Origin: Chitinophagales bacterium
GTDB lineage: Bacteria; Bacteroidota; Bacteroidia; Chitinophagales; CAIODY01
Length of the DNA: 9,221 nucleotides
NCBI GenBank assembly: GCA_023251415.1
Contig: JAHEYX010000032.1
Span: 6,089 to 15,309, forward strand
Reading direction: 5' to 3'
Part shown: positions 1 to 6,281 of the stretch, piece by piece
How positions within the stretch are numbered: position 1 is the stretch's first letter
Layout of the letters: every line of letters starts with the position of its first letter
The notes under the pieces: model-generated
Database searches by the model: none
What the model saw: the letters and a program-made list of their open reading frames with translations, nothing else
Told to the model about the DNA's origin: nothing
Made by a program: the position numbers and the translations under genes

Positions 1-372
1 TGGGTTTGGAACAGTACCTGCGGACATTGCCAAAAAGAAACGCCTGAATTATTAGAAGTGTACAATAAAATTCATACAAAAGATGATGTGGGTGTAATCA
101 CGATTACCGAAGAGCGTGTCACGAACAAAGATGATCCGCAAATGAAGAGCTGGAAAAAATATTTACGTGAGCATCCAAATCCTTGGGCTAATTTACGTGA
201 TATGAATAATTACTACGACTTTAAATTAATTTTTGATGCTTATGCTACACCGAAATTATTCATACTCGATAGTAAGACGAAGAAAATTGTTGCCAAGCAA
301 TTGGGCGTAAATCAGATTGAAGACTGGTTAGAGAAGAGAATTAAAATGGAAGAAGAAATGAAGAAAAAATAA
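1..372 (+). CDS. Thioredoxin-fold (TlpA/redoxin-like) protein, C-terminal part
   Basis: The reading frame is open from the first base, so this is the 3' part of a gene that begins left of the window; 123 codons are visible. The fragment opens at the end of a thioredoxin beta-strand (WVWNSTCGHC), with the redox pair C-G-H-C at fragment residues 7-10, followed by the usual helix (QKETPELLEVY). Near residues 97-102 the sequence YATPKLFILD carries the T-P expected for the cis-proline loop facing the active site, followed by the next beta-strand. The last 15 or so residues are a charged helix rich in Lys and Glu. In Bacteroidota such domains usually end periplasmic or lipoprotein TlpA/AhpC-TSA-like thiol-disulfide oxidoreductases, some with an extra N-terminal domain. 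Signal peptide and N-terminal domains cannot be seen here. CGHC, rather than the CGPC/CxPC common in TlpA, resembles the PDI active site. The thioredoxin fold is well supported; the exact subfamily and substrate are not. Confidence 0.8.
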   Translation, partial: WVWNSTCGHCQKETPELLEVYNKIHTKDDVGVITITEERVTNKDDPQMKSWKKYLREHPNPWANLRDMNNYYDFKLIFDAYATPKLFILDSKTKKIVAKQLGVNQIEDWLEKRIKMEEEMKKK

Positions 373-387
373 GTTGGTACACGCATA

Positions 388-424
388 AAAAAAGCCTTTC
401 TAAGAAAATTAGAAAGGCTTTTTT
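388..424. terminator. Bidirectional intrinsic terminator between convergent genes
   Basis: A perfect 16-base-pair inverted repeat: the left arm (388-403) is an A-tract plus GCCTTTCTAA, the loop is GAAAA (404-408), and the right arm (409-424) is TTAGAAAGGC plus a T-tract. A-tract before and T-tract after make it work on both strands, which fits its place between the stop codons of the rightward redoxin gene and the leftward transporter gene. Confidence 0.92.
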
Positions 425-443
425 GTTTTGTATCGACTTGCTG

Positions 444-1244
444 TTAATCGTCTTTAATGGCTTTTTCTTTCATGCTTGCCGCCAGTTGATGACCCAAATA
501 TTTTTCAACCCCGTTATGCACCCAATAAATAACCGGGGTAAGCACTAAAGCCACAATAAACTTGTAAATATAATTGCCTACACAAATGGTCATTACAAAA
601 GAGAAACTCCATTGTGCCGCAGCCGGTTGATTGGTAACACGCGGATAAATATAAAAGGCAATAAACAATACAATAAAACTGTCGATTAGTTGTGAAATAA
701 GTGTAGAACCGGTTGAACGCAACCATATATACTTTTCACCGGTTAAACGTTTGATGCGATGAAACACCAATACATCCACAATTTGACCAATTAAAAATGC
801 AGTTAATGAAGCTACGATAATACCCATGCCTTGACCAAAGATATTGGCATACGCAACGTTTAAATCCGGAATACCGCTTTCGGCTTTACTGTGTACCCAA
901 AAATCGGCAGGCGTTAAGTGTATGGCGCCAAAGAACATAAAAAAAGCGAAGGCTATTAAGGCTGCGGTTAGGTACGATAAAAAGCGAACGCCTTTAGGGC
1001 CATAATATTCATTGATAATATCGGTCATCACAAACACAACCGGCCACAACAACACACCGGCAGTAAGGTTAAATGAAAAACTATTGCCAAAAAAGTGCAG
1101 GTCAAGGGGTTTCATTCCCAAGGTTTGTTCGAGTGAAAACAGCTTTACGCCCATAAACTCGGCGATAAGTGCATTCGTAATAAAAAAGCCTCCCAAATAC
1201 AGGAATAATCGGGTTGACTTTTGCGTAATTACATGATCTTGCAT
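444..1244 (-). CDS. yhhQ: Queuosine precursor transporter, YhhQ/VUT family
   Basis: A 266-residue integral inner-membrane protein. About six hydrophobic segments can be seen, roughly at residues 13-31, 57-77, 86-108, 135-160, 182-200 and 211-241. Family-typical patches are VMTDIINEYYGPKGVR (72-87), with acidic residues at the end of a membrane segment, GQIVDVLVFHRIKRLTG (153-169), WLRSTGSTLISQLIDS (174-189) and NYIYKFIVALVLTPVIY (224-240). These match the vitamin-uptake-transporter (VUT, former DUF165) family, whose E. coli member YhhQ imports queuosine precursors such as preQ0 and preQ1 for tRNA modification. The length is slightly above that of the E. coli protein. The ATG start gives a short polar N-terminus (MQDHVITQKS) before the first membrane segment; no Shine-Dalgarno motif precedes it. 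No queuosine-synthesis genes lie nearby and I see no clear preQ1 riboswitch upstream. The family is certain from motifs; the substrate (preQ0, preQ1 or queuine) is inferred. Confidence 0.9.
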   Translation of the reverse strand: MQDHVITQKSTRLFLYLGGFFITNALIAEFMGVKLFSLEQTLGMKPLDLHFFGNSFSFNLTAGVLLWPVVFVMTDIINEYYGPKGVRFLSYLTAALIAFAFFMFFGAIHLTPADFWVHSKAESGIPDLNVAYANIFGQGMGIIVASLTAFLIGQIVDVLVFHRIKRLTGEKYIWLRSTGSTLISQLIDSFIVLFIAFYIYPRVTNQPAAAQWSFSFVMTICVGNYIYKFIVALVLTPVIYWVHNGVEKYLGHQLAASMKEKAIKDD

Positions 1245-1365
1245 AAGGTTGTCATTTTGTAGTGAAAAAAGTGCTTAAAAGTACGTGATAATTTGACTTT
1301 TAGCCTGCTTTTTAGCTGTTTCGGATTAATTTTCTAACAAAGTATTAACATTGCTAACTTAGGCT

Positions 1366-1394
1366 ATTGATTTTCAGTTTCACTACTATCTTTG
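1366..1394 (+). promoter_or_regulatory. Bacteroidota-type promoter for the PurF-like/dehydrogenase pair
   Basis: TATCTTTG at 1387-1394 is a perfect match to the Bacteroidota -7 element TAnnTTTG. ATTG at 1366-1369 contains the TTG core of the -33 element, 17 bases upstream, inside the accepted spacing range. A transcript would start near 1400, giving an untranslated leader of about 40 bases before the TTG start at 1443. The rest of the divergent intergenic region (1245-1365) shows no clear leftward TAnnTTTG match for the transporter gene; the closest is TACTTTTA on the minus strand at 1283-1276, without a good partner. Confidence 0.65.
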
Positions 1395-1442
1395 CATCCT
1401 CATTTGGACTACTTTTCTTTCATTCTTTAATACTACAAGCAA

Positions 1443-3344
1443 TTGTCTGATCCAATCAAGCACGAATGCGGCATAGCGATGATTCGCTTACTGAAGCCTC
1501 TTTCTTACTACCAAAAAAAATACGGCACACCGCTCTACGGATTAAATAAACTCTATCTGTTGATGGAGAAACAACACAATCGTGGACAAGACGGCGCCGG
1601 TATAGCATCGGTAAAATTAAATTTACGCAGCGGACAGCCGTTTTATAATATTGCCAAAAGCAATAGTAAACAAGCCATAGCCGAATTGTTTGAACGCATA
1701 CATACCGACTTTTCGAAAATAGAAAAAACCAATCCCGAGTTGGCCAATGATTGCGAATGGTTGAAAAATCACGTGAGCTTTTTAGGGGAAGTGTTAATCG
1801 GGCATTTGCGTTACGGTACACATGGTGGTAATGGCTTAGACCGTTGTCATCCCTTTGTAAAACAAAACAGTTGGTTAACGAAAAACTTGATTACCGCCGG
1901 TAATTTTAATTTAACCAATACGGATGAAGTATTTCAGTTTTTAGAAAAATCGTCTACTTATTTTAAAGATAAATTTGATACCACAGCAGTATTGGAAACC
2001 ATCGGTCATTTTTTAGAAGAAGAAAACGATCGTTTGTATGAAGAGCTGATTAAGCAAGGTGTTCCGGCCAAAGAAGCTGTACATCAAATTTCAGAACACT
2101 TAGACATACAAAAAGTGTTAACGCAATCATCCGCTTTATTCGACGGAGGTTATTCGTTGATGGGATTATTAGGACACGGTGATGCGTTTGTAATGCGTGA
2201 TCCTGCAGGAATTCGTCCGGCGTTTTATTATTTAGATGAAGAAGTTTGTGTTGTAGCGAGTGAACGTCCTGCCATACAAACCGTATTCAATGTTAACCAC
2301 AATGCTATACGTGAAATTATGCCGGGCAATGCGTTAATTTTAAAACGCAACGGCTTGGTTTATGAAAAAGAATTTGCAACGCCATTAAAGCGTAAGAGCT
2401 GCAGTTTTGAACGTATTTATTTTTCTCGCGGCAGTGATGTTGAAATTTATTCGGAACGTAAAAAATTAGGGGTATATGTGGCAGAAACCGTTTTGAAAGA
2501 AATAGATTTTGATTTTAAAAATACCGTATTCAGTTATATACCCAATACGGCAGAAGTTTCGTTTTATGGTTTGATTAAAGGGATTGAAGATTATATCAAC
2601 GAATGGAAACGGGAGCACATCAAAAAATATGCGTATCAATTGGATGAAGCTAAATTGAATCATTTGTTGAGTATGCGTCCGCGAGTAGAAAAGATAGCCA
2701 TTAAGGATGCTAAACTGCGTACTTTTATTACTCAAGACTCGGCCCGTAATGAAATGGTGCAGCACGTTTATGATATTACGTATGGCAGCATACATGAGTT
2801 TAAAGATACCATAGTAGTGATTGATGATTCGATAGTGCGCGGTACTACTTTAAAAGAAAGTATCATAAAAATGTTGGATCGCTTGAATCCGAAAAAGATT
2901 GTAATTGTATCATCGGCTCCACAAATTCGCTATCCAGATTGTTATGGAATAGACATGAGTAAGATGAATGATTTTATTGCCTTTAGAGCCATGTTGGCCT
3001 TATTGGAAGATCAAGGACAAAGTCATTTATTAAAAGAAGTATACGAGCGTTGTAAACAGCAAGAGCATTTACCAAAAGAAGAAGTGAAGAATGAAGTGAA
3101 GTTGTTGTATAAGAATTTTACTGCCGAACAAATCAGTGATAAGATAGCAGCGTTATTGAAACCGGCTGATTGTAAAGCTGAAGTAAAAATCATTTATCAA
3201 AAGATTGAAGATTTGCATAAAGCTTGTCCGAATCATACCGGAGATTGGTATTTTACCGGAAATTTCCCTACACCGGGCGGTAATAAAGTAGTTAACAGAG
3301 CATTCATTAATTTTATGGAAGGGCGTAATGAACGCGCTTATTAA
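1443..3344 (+). CDS. PurF-like amidophosphoribosyltransferase / class II glutamine amidotransferase (long Bacteroidota form)
   Basis: The 633-residue protein joins an N-terminal Ntn-type glutaminase to a C-terminal phosphoribosyltransferase domain, as in PurF, which makes 5-phosphoribosylamine from PRPP and glutamine in the first step of purine synthesis. Seen: Cys9 in HECGIA (nucleophile), HNRGQDGAG (45-53), GHLRYGTHGG, AGNFNLTN (152-159), MRDPAGIRP, and the PRPP loop VVIDDSIVRGTT ending near residue 469. SAPQIRYPDCYGID (about 491-504) and FTGNFPT (604-610) are also PurF landmarks. Typical PurF is about 470-510 residues; the excess lies between the motifs (about 375-430) and toward the C-terminus. 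The start is TTG: an in-frame stop at 1428 leaves no ATG upstream, and the next ATG (residue 13) would lose the nucleophile. No Shine-Dalgarno site is present. Bacteroidota commonly carry this long form in addition to a standard PurF, so purF is a possible but not certain symbol and the in vivo substrate is open. It is probably co-transcribed with the dehydrogenase downstream. Confidence 0.88.
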   Translation: MSDPIKHECGIAMIRLLKPLSYYQKKYGTPLYGLNKLYLLMEKQHNRGQDGAGIASVKLNLRSGQPFYNIAKSNSKQAIAELFERIHTDFSKIEKTNPELANDCEWLKNHVSFLGEVLIGHLRYGTHGGNGLDRCHPFVKQNSWLTKNLITAGNFNLTNTDEVFQFLEKSSTYFKDKFDTTAVLETIGHFLEEENDRLYEELIKQGVPAKEAVHQISEHLDIQKVLTQSSALFDGGYSLMGLLGHGDAFVMRDPAGIRPAFYYLDEEVCVVASERPAIQTVFNVNHNAIREIMPGNALILKRNGLVYEKEFATPLKRKSCSFERIYFSRGSDVEIYSERKKLGVYVAETVLKEIDFDFKNTVFSYIPNTAEVSFYGLIKGIEDYINEWKREHIKKYAYQLDEAKLNHLLSMRPRVEKIAIKDAKLRTFITQDSARNEMVQHVYDITYGSIHEFKDTIVVIDDSIVRGTTLKESIIKMLDRLNPKKIVIVSSAPQIRYPDCYGIDMSKMNDFIAFRAMLALLEDQGQSHLLKEVYERCKQQEHLPKEEVKNEVKLLYKNFTAEQISDKIAALLKPADCKAEVKIIYQKIEDLHKACPNHTGDWYFTGNFPTPGGNKVVNRAFINFMEGRNERAY

Positions 3345-3374
3345 GCGGTTCCGTACTTTCCGCTAAAACGCATT

Positions 3375-3379
3375 AGGAG
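3375..3379 (+). promoter_or_regulatory. Shine-Dalgarno site (AGGAG) of the dehydrogenase gene
   Basis: AGGAG lies four bases before the ATG at 3384. It supports this start codon and is notable because no other complete start in the window has a recognisable Shine-Dalgarno motif, the usual state in Bacteroidota. Confidence 0.6.
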
Positions 3380-3383
3380 TATT

Positions 3384-4145
3384 ATGTCGAAAACAATTTT
3401 CATTACAGGAGCTAGTTCAGGATTTGGAGCAGGCATTGCCAAACGTTTTGCAGCAGAAGGCTTTCGAGTAATCATTAATGGTCGTCGTGCCGAGCGTTTA
3501 GCTGCATTAAAAAAAGAATTGGAAGAAAATTATGCGGCGGAAGTGTATGTGGCTGTATTTGATGTGCGTGATAAAAAAGCCGTCAATGCATGTATTGCTG
3601 CATTACCGGAAAATTGGCGTACGATTGATATTTTGGTGAACAATGCCGGTTTAGCAGCCGGTTTGTCAACGATTCAAGAAGGGGATACGGATGATTGGGA
3701 TACCATGATTGATACGAATATTAAAGGCTTATTGTATGTAACCCGTGCTATTAGTCCGATGATGATCAGTCGTGGTAGTGGTCATATATTTAATATCGGT
3801 TCCATAGCAGGTAAATATGTTTATCCGAATGGTAATGTGTATTGCGGGACTAAGTTTGCCGTAAATGCATTGAGTGAATCGATGCGTATTGATATGTTAG
3901 CGCATGGGATTAAAGTAACGGCTATACATCCGGGTGCTGCTGAAACGGAATTTTCGTTGGTTCGATTTAAAGGTGATGTGGCACGTGCAGGCAAAGTGTA
4001 TGAAGGTTTTACCCCTTTATCAGCCGAAGATATTGCAGATACGGTGTTTTATTGCGCCAATTTACCGGCACATTATTGCATCAATGATTTGGTTATCACA
4101 CCACTAACACAAGCTAATTCGCATTATTCGCGTAAAAACGGTTAA
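3384..4145 (+). CDS. Short-chain dehydrogenase/reductase, YdfG-type (NADP-dependent 3-hydroxy acid dehydrogenase)
   Basis: A complete classical SDR of 253 residues with a Rossmann fold. Seen: the nucleotide-binding TGASSGFG (8-15), NGRR (32-35) after the second strand, whose arginines favour NADP(H) over NAD(H), NNAG (86-89), Asn112 in DTNIKG, catalytic Ser140 in NIGSIAG, and the Tyr153-x3-Lys157 pair. The C-terminal part carries TEFSLVRFKGD (188-198) and LPAHYCINDLVITPLTQ (227-243), which resemble E. coli YdfG, an enzyme that oxidises L-serine/L-allo-threonine and reduces malonic semialdehyde and related 3-hydroxy-acid substrates. The fold, cofactor class and catalytic residues are directly visible; the substrate is inferred from subfamily resemblance. 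The gene follows the PurF-like gene by 39 bases on the same strand with no terminator between them, so the two are probably co-transcribed although no shared pathway is obvious. The ATG start is supported by AGGAG at 3375-3379 and by the N-terminus leading straight into the first strand. Confidence 0.92.
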   Translation: MSKTIFITGASSGFGAGIAKRFAAEGFRVIINGRRAERLAALKKELEENYAAEVYVAVFDVRDKKAVNACIAALPENWRTIDILVNNAGLAAGLSTIQEGDTDDWDTMIDTNIKGLLYVTRAISPMMISRGSGHIFNIGSIAGKYVYPNGNVYCGTKFAVNALSESMRIDMLAHGIKVTAIHPGAAETEFSLVRFKGDVARAGKVYEGFTPLSAEDIADTVFYCANLPAHYCINDLVITPLTQANSHYSRKNG

Positions 4146-4149
4146 ATTA

Positions 4150-4170
4150 TTTGCAATAAAAGTTTGCAAA
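4150..4170 (+). other. Small hairpin after the dehydrogenase gene, possible weak terminator
   Basis: TTTGCAA (4150-4156) can pair with TTGCAAA (4164-4170) around a seven-base loop, starting five bases after the stop codon. It is A/T-rich and followed only by AATTTT, so it would be a weak terminator at best. The same bases also read as a direct TTTGCAA repeat (4150-4156 and 4163-4169). Whether transcription stops here or reads into rho cannot be decided. Confidence 0.3.
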
Positions 4171-4173
4171 AAT

Positions 4174-4204
4174 TTTGACAACTCGAAAACAAGGTTTATT
4201 ATTG
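4174..4204 (+). promoter_or_regulatory. Candidate promoter for rho
   Basis: TTTG at 4174-4177 (-33 element) is followed after 19 bases by TATTATTG at 4197-4204, which differs from the Bacteroidota -7 consensus TAnnTTTG at one base. Spacing is as expected. Transcription would start near 4210 and give a leader of about 170 bases before rho. A second, poorer candidate is TATCCTTTG at about 4301-4309, which has one extra base between TA and TTTG. Confidence 0.45.
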
Positions 4205-4207
4205 TGA

Positions 4208-4260
4208 CATCAATCCGGTTGATGCGTATTCTCAATCTTATTCAACATTGAATTAACCGG
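4208..4260 (+). promoter_or_regulatory. Structured rho leader with mutually exclusive hairpins
   Basis: CATCAA (4208-4213) can pair with TTGATG (4219-4224) around TCCGG. Alternatively CCGGTT (4215-4220), which uses the loop and right arm of that hairpin, can pair with AACCGG (4255-4260). The two pairings exclude each other. Between them lies ATTCAA-CA-TTGAAT (4240-4253). A nine-codon reading frame (ATG at 4222, TGA at 4249-4251, peptide MRILNLIQH) runs between the alternative arms. Downstream, 4313-4378 has a single G. The layout would suit attenuation or Rho feedback, but short pairings arise by chance and function is inference only. Confidence 0.3.
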
Positions 4261-4378
4261 TAGTTCCAAATCCAATTTATTTTTGTTTAACTCAAACTGA
4301 TATCCTTTGGGGTTTTTCATTTCAATTTAATCCGAAATTCAAATCTCCACTATTCTAAAAAATTAATTTTCAAATTAT

Positions 4379-6187
4379 ATGTACGATTACAAGCAATTAG
4401 ATGAATTGCAACCTGCTGAATTAAAAGAAATTGCCATTAAGCTTGGGCTTAAACCACAAGCTAAACTCAGTAAAGAACAGTTGATTTATCAAATTATTGA
4501 TCAACAAGCTGACCAAGAAAGTAAGAAAGCTGTAGCGAATGAAACGGCGGATAAAAAAGAATCGGCAGAAGGTCCAAAAACAAGAGGTCGTAAAAAGAAA
4601 GTTGTTGAAGAACCGGCTGCTGCTGCAGAAACTCCCGCACCAAGTGCAGCTCCTGAATTACCATTAATCACTGATGCTAAAGCTGCTCCGGTTAAACCGC
4701 ATCATCCGCGTAACGAACATCCAAAACAAGATCGTCCTAAACAAGAACGCCCGATCATAGTTAAACCTGCTGCTCCAACCCCTACTGCAAACAATGGTGA
4801 AGGCGCATCTGAAAACAACAATGCGGCTGCCGGTACAACACCGCCACCAACTGAACAAAAACCACGTATCGAATTACGTCCGCGTATTCAAACACCGGTT
4901 CAACCTACTGAAGGAGCAGAAGCTACAGGTGCTGCAAACACCCCTGCTAATGCACCTGTTAATCCAAATGCGGCAGTTAACGAAAATCCGAATCAACAAC
5001 GTCAAGAATTTCGTCGCCCTACTCCACCGCCGGCACCACCGGCTCCACCGAAAAGTAATTTTGCTATCGAGTTAGAAGGCTTAATTGCAGGTGAAGGCGT
5101 ATTGGAAATGATGCCGGAAGGCTACGGTTTTTTAAGAAGCGCTGATTATAATTATTTGAATTCACCGGATGATATTTATGTATCTCCATCACAAGTAAAA
5201 TTGTTTGGTTTAAAAACCGGCGATACAGTGGTTGGTACGATTCGTCCGCCAAAAGAAGGTGAAAAATATTTTGCATTATTGAAGGTTGATTCCATCAATG
5301 GTAAAACACCTGAAGAAGTGCGTGATCGTGTTCCATTTGACTTTTTAACGCCATTATTCCCGATAGAAAAATTGAATTTGGTTTATGATCAAAGTTCATA
5401 CAGTACGCGTTTAATGGATTTGTTTACTCCAATCGGAAAAGGCCAACGTGGTTTGATTGTAGCGCAACCTAAAGTAGGTAAAACAGTGCTATTGAAAGAA
5501 GTAGCTAATGCCATTGCAGCCAATCACCCGGAAGTGTATTTGATAGTATTGTTAATTGATGAACGTCCGGAAGAGGTAACCGATATGGAACGCAGTGTTA
5601 ATGCAGAAGTTATTGCTTCTACCTTTGACGAGCCTGCAGATAAACACGTTAAAGTTTCAACCATGGTGTTGAATAAAGCGAAACGTTTAGTAGAATGTGG
5701 TCATGATGTGGTGATTCTATTAGATAGTATAACCCGTTTAGCTCGCGCACACAATACCGTTGCTCCGGCTTCAGGTAAAGTATTGAGTGGTGGTGTTGAA
5801 GCTACTGCCTTATTGAAACCTAAGCAGTTTTTTGGAGCTGCCCGTAAGATTGAAAATGGCGGTTCATTAACCATCTTAGCTACTGCATTAATTGATACCG
5901 GTTCGAAAATGGACGAGGTAATTTTTGAAGAGTTTAAAGGTACCGGTAATATGGAATTGCAATTGGATCGTAAATTGGCTAATCGTAGAATATTCCCGGC
6001 TATTGATCCGGTTGCGAGCAGCACACGTCGCGAAGATTTATTATTGGATCGTGAGACCTTACAACGCATGTGGATTTTACGCAATCACTTATCGGATATG
6101 AAACCGGAAGAAAGCATGGAGATGTTATTGAAACACATGAAAGGCACTAAGAGCAATGAAGAATTTTTAGTGAGCATGAACGGATAA
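4379..6187 (+). CDS. rho: Transcription termination factor Rho with long disordered N-terminal insertion
   Basis: The 602-residue protein is Rho, the hexameric RNA-dependent ATPase/helicase that ends transcription at factor-dependent sites. Residues 1-43 are the SAP-like Rho N-terminal helical domain (LDELQPAELKEIAIKLGL). Residues about 44-225 are a low-complexity insertion rich in Ala, Pro, Asn, Glu, Gln and Lys, with a basic RGRKKK (69-74), KQDRP/KQERP (116-124) and a proline run (214-224). Residues about 228-305 form the RNA-binding cold-shock domain (GYGFLRS, 248-254). The motor follows: Walker A AQPKVGKT (362-369), Walker B VVILLDS (444-450), Q-loop SGGVEATAL (470-478) and R-loop ARKIENGGS (488-496). 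All catalytic parts are intact. E. coli Rho has about 420 residues; the extra length is the insertion, as is usual in Bacteroidota. ATG at 4379 starts directly into the N-terminal helix; no Shine-Dalgarno site is seen. The gene appears monocistronic, with its own candidate promoter and a strong terminator. Confidence 0.97.
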   Translation: MYDYKQLDELQPAELKEIAIKLGLKPQAKLSKEQLIYQIIDQQADQESKKAVANETADKKESAEGPKTRGRKKKVVEEPAAAAETPAPSAAPELPLITDAKAAPVKPHHPRNEHPKQDRPKQERPIIVKPAAPTPTANNGEGASENNNAAAGTTPPPTEQKPRIELRPRIQTPVQPTEGAEATGAANTPANAPVNPNAAVNENPNQQRQEFRRPTPPPAPPAPPKSNFAIELEGLIAGEGVLEMMPEGYGFLRSADYNYLNSPDDIYVSPSQVKLFGLKTGDTVVGTIRPPKEGEKYFALLKVDSINGKTPEEVRDRVPFDFLTPLFPIEKLNLVYDQSSYSTRLMDLFTPIGKGQRGLIVAQPKVGKTVLLKEVANAIAANHPEVYLIVLLIDERPEEVTDMERSVNAEVIASTFDEPADKHVKVSTMVLNKAKRLVECGHDVVILLDSITRLARAHNTVAPASGKVLSGGVEATALLKPKQFFGAARKIENGGSLTILATALIDTGSKMDEVIFEEFKGTGNMELQLDRKLANRRIFPAIDPVASSTRREDLLLDRETLQRMWILRNHLSDMKPEESMEMLLKHMKGTKSNEEFLVSMNG

Positions 6188-6216
6188 GCAAATAGCTATT
6201 AACATATACGTTTCAC

Positions 6217-6253
6217 AAAAAAAGCAGGACCACAAAATGATCCTGCTTTTTTT
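6217..6253. terminator. Bidirectional intrinsic terminator between rho and the T9SS gene
   Basis: A perfect 13-base-pair inverted repeat: AAAAAAAGCAGGA (6217-6229), an 11-base loop, and TCCTGCTTTTTTT (6241-6253). It lies 29 bases after the rho stop codon and 28 bases beyond the stop of the leftward gene, with A- and T-tracts suited to termination in both directions. Confidence 0.92.
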
Positions 6254-6281
6254 ATGTGTATTAGTGAAGTGCTTATTCGTA

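Noticed and set aside
58..60. GTG as start codon of the first gene
   Set aside because: The frame is open back to base 1 and the upstream codons encode the thioredoxin CGHC active site, so the GTG is internal.
1012..1236. 74-residue open frame opposite the transporter gene
   Set aside because: It lies antisense within the strongly supported YhhQ/VUT gene, has no recognisable domain and is low-complexity; a shadow frame.
1297..1316. Near-repeat CTTTTAGC / CTTTTTAGC in the divergent intergenic region, considered as part of a preQ1-type riboswitch or operator
   Set aside because: It does not form the stem and A-rich tail of a preQ1 riboswitch on the transporter strand, and a two-copy A/T-rich repeat of this size is expected by chance.
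3344..3364. AGCGG/CCGCT inverted repeat just after the PurF-like gene
   Set aside because: Only five base pairs with an 11-base loop and no T-tract; not a credible terminator, so the gene pair is still treated as co-transcribed.
4794..5075. 93-residue open frame inside rho, + strand, other frame
   Set aside because: It overlaps the A/C-rich disordered insertion of Rho, where composition keeps other frames open; its His/Leu/Arg-rich translation looks like frame-shifted low-complexity sequence.
5701..6084. 127-residue minus-strand frame opposite the Rho motor domain
   Set aside because: It is antisense to the conserved Rho ATPase region and shows no domain or start-site support.
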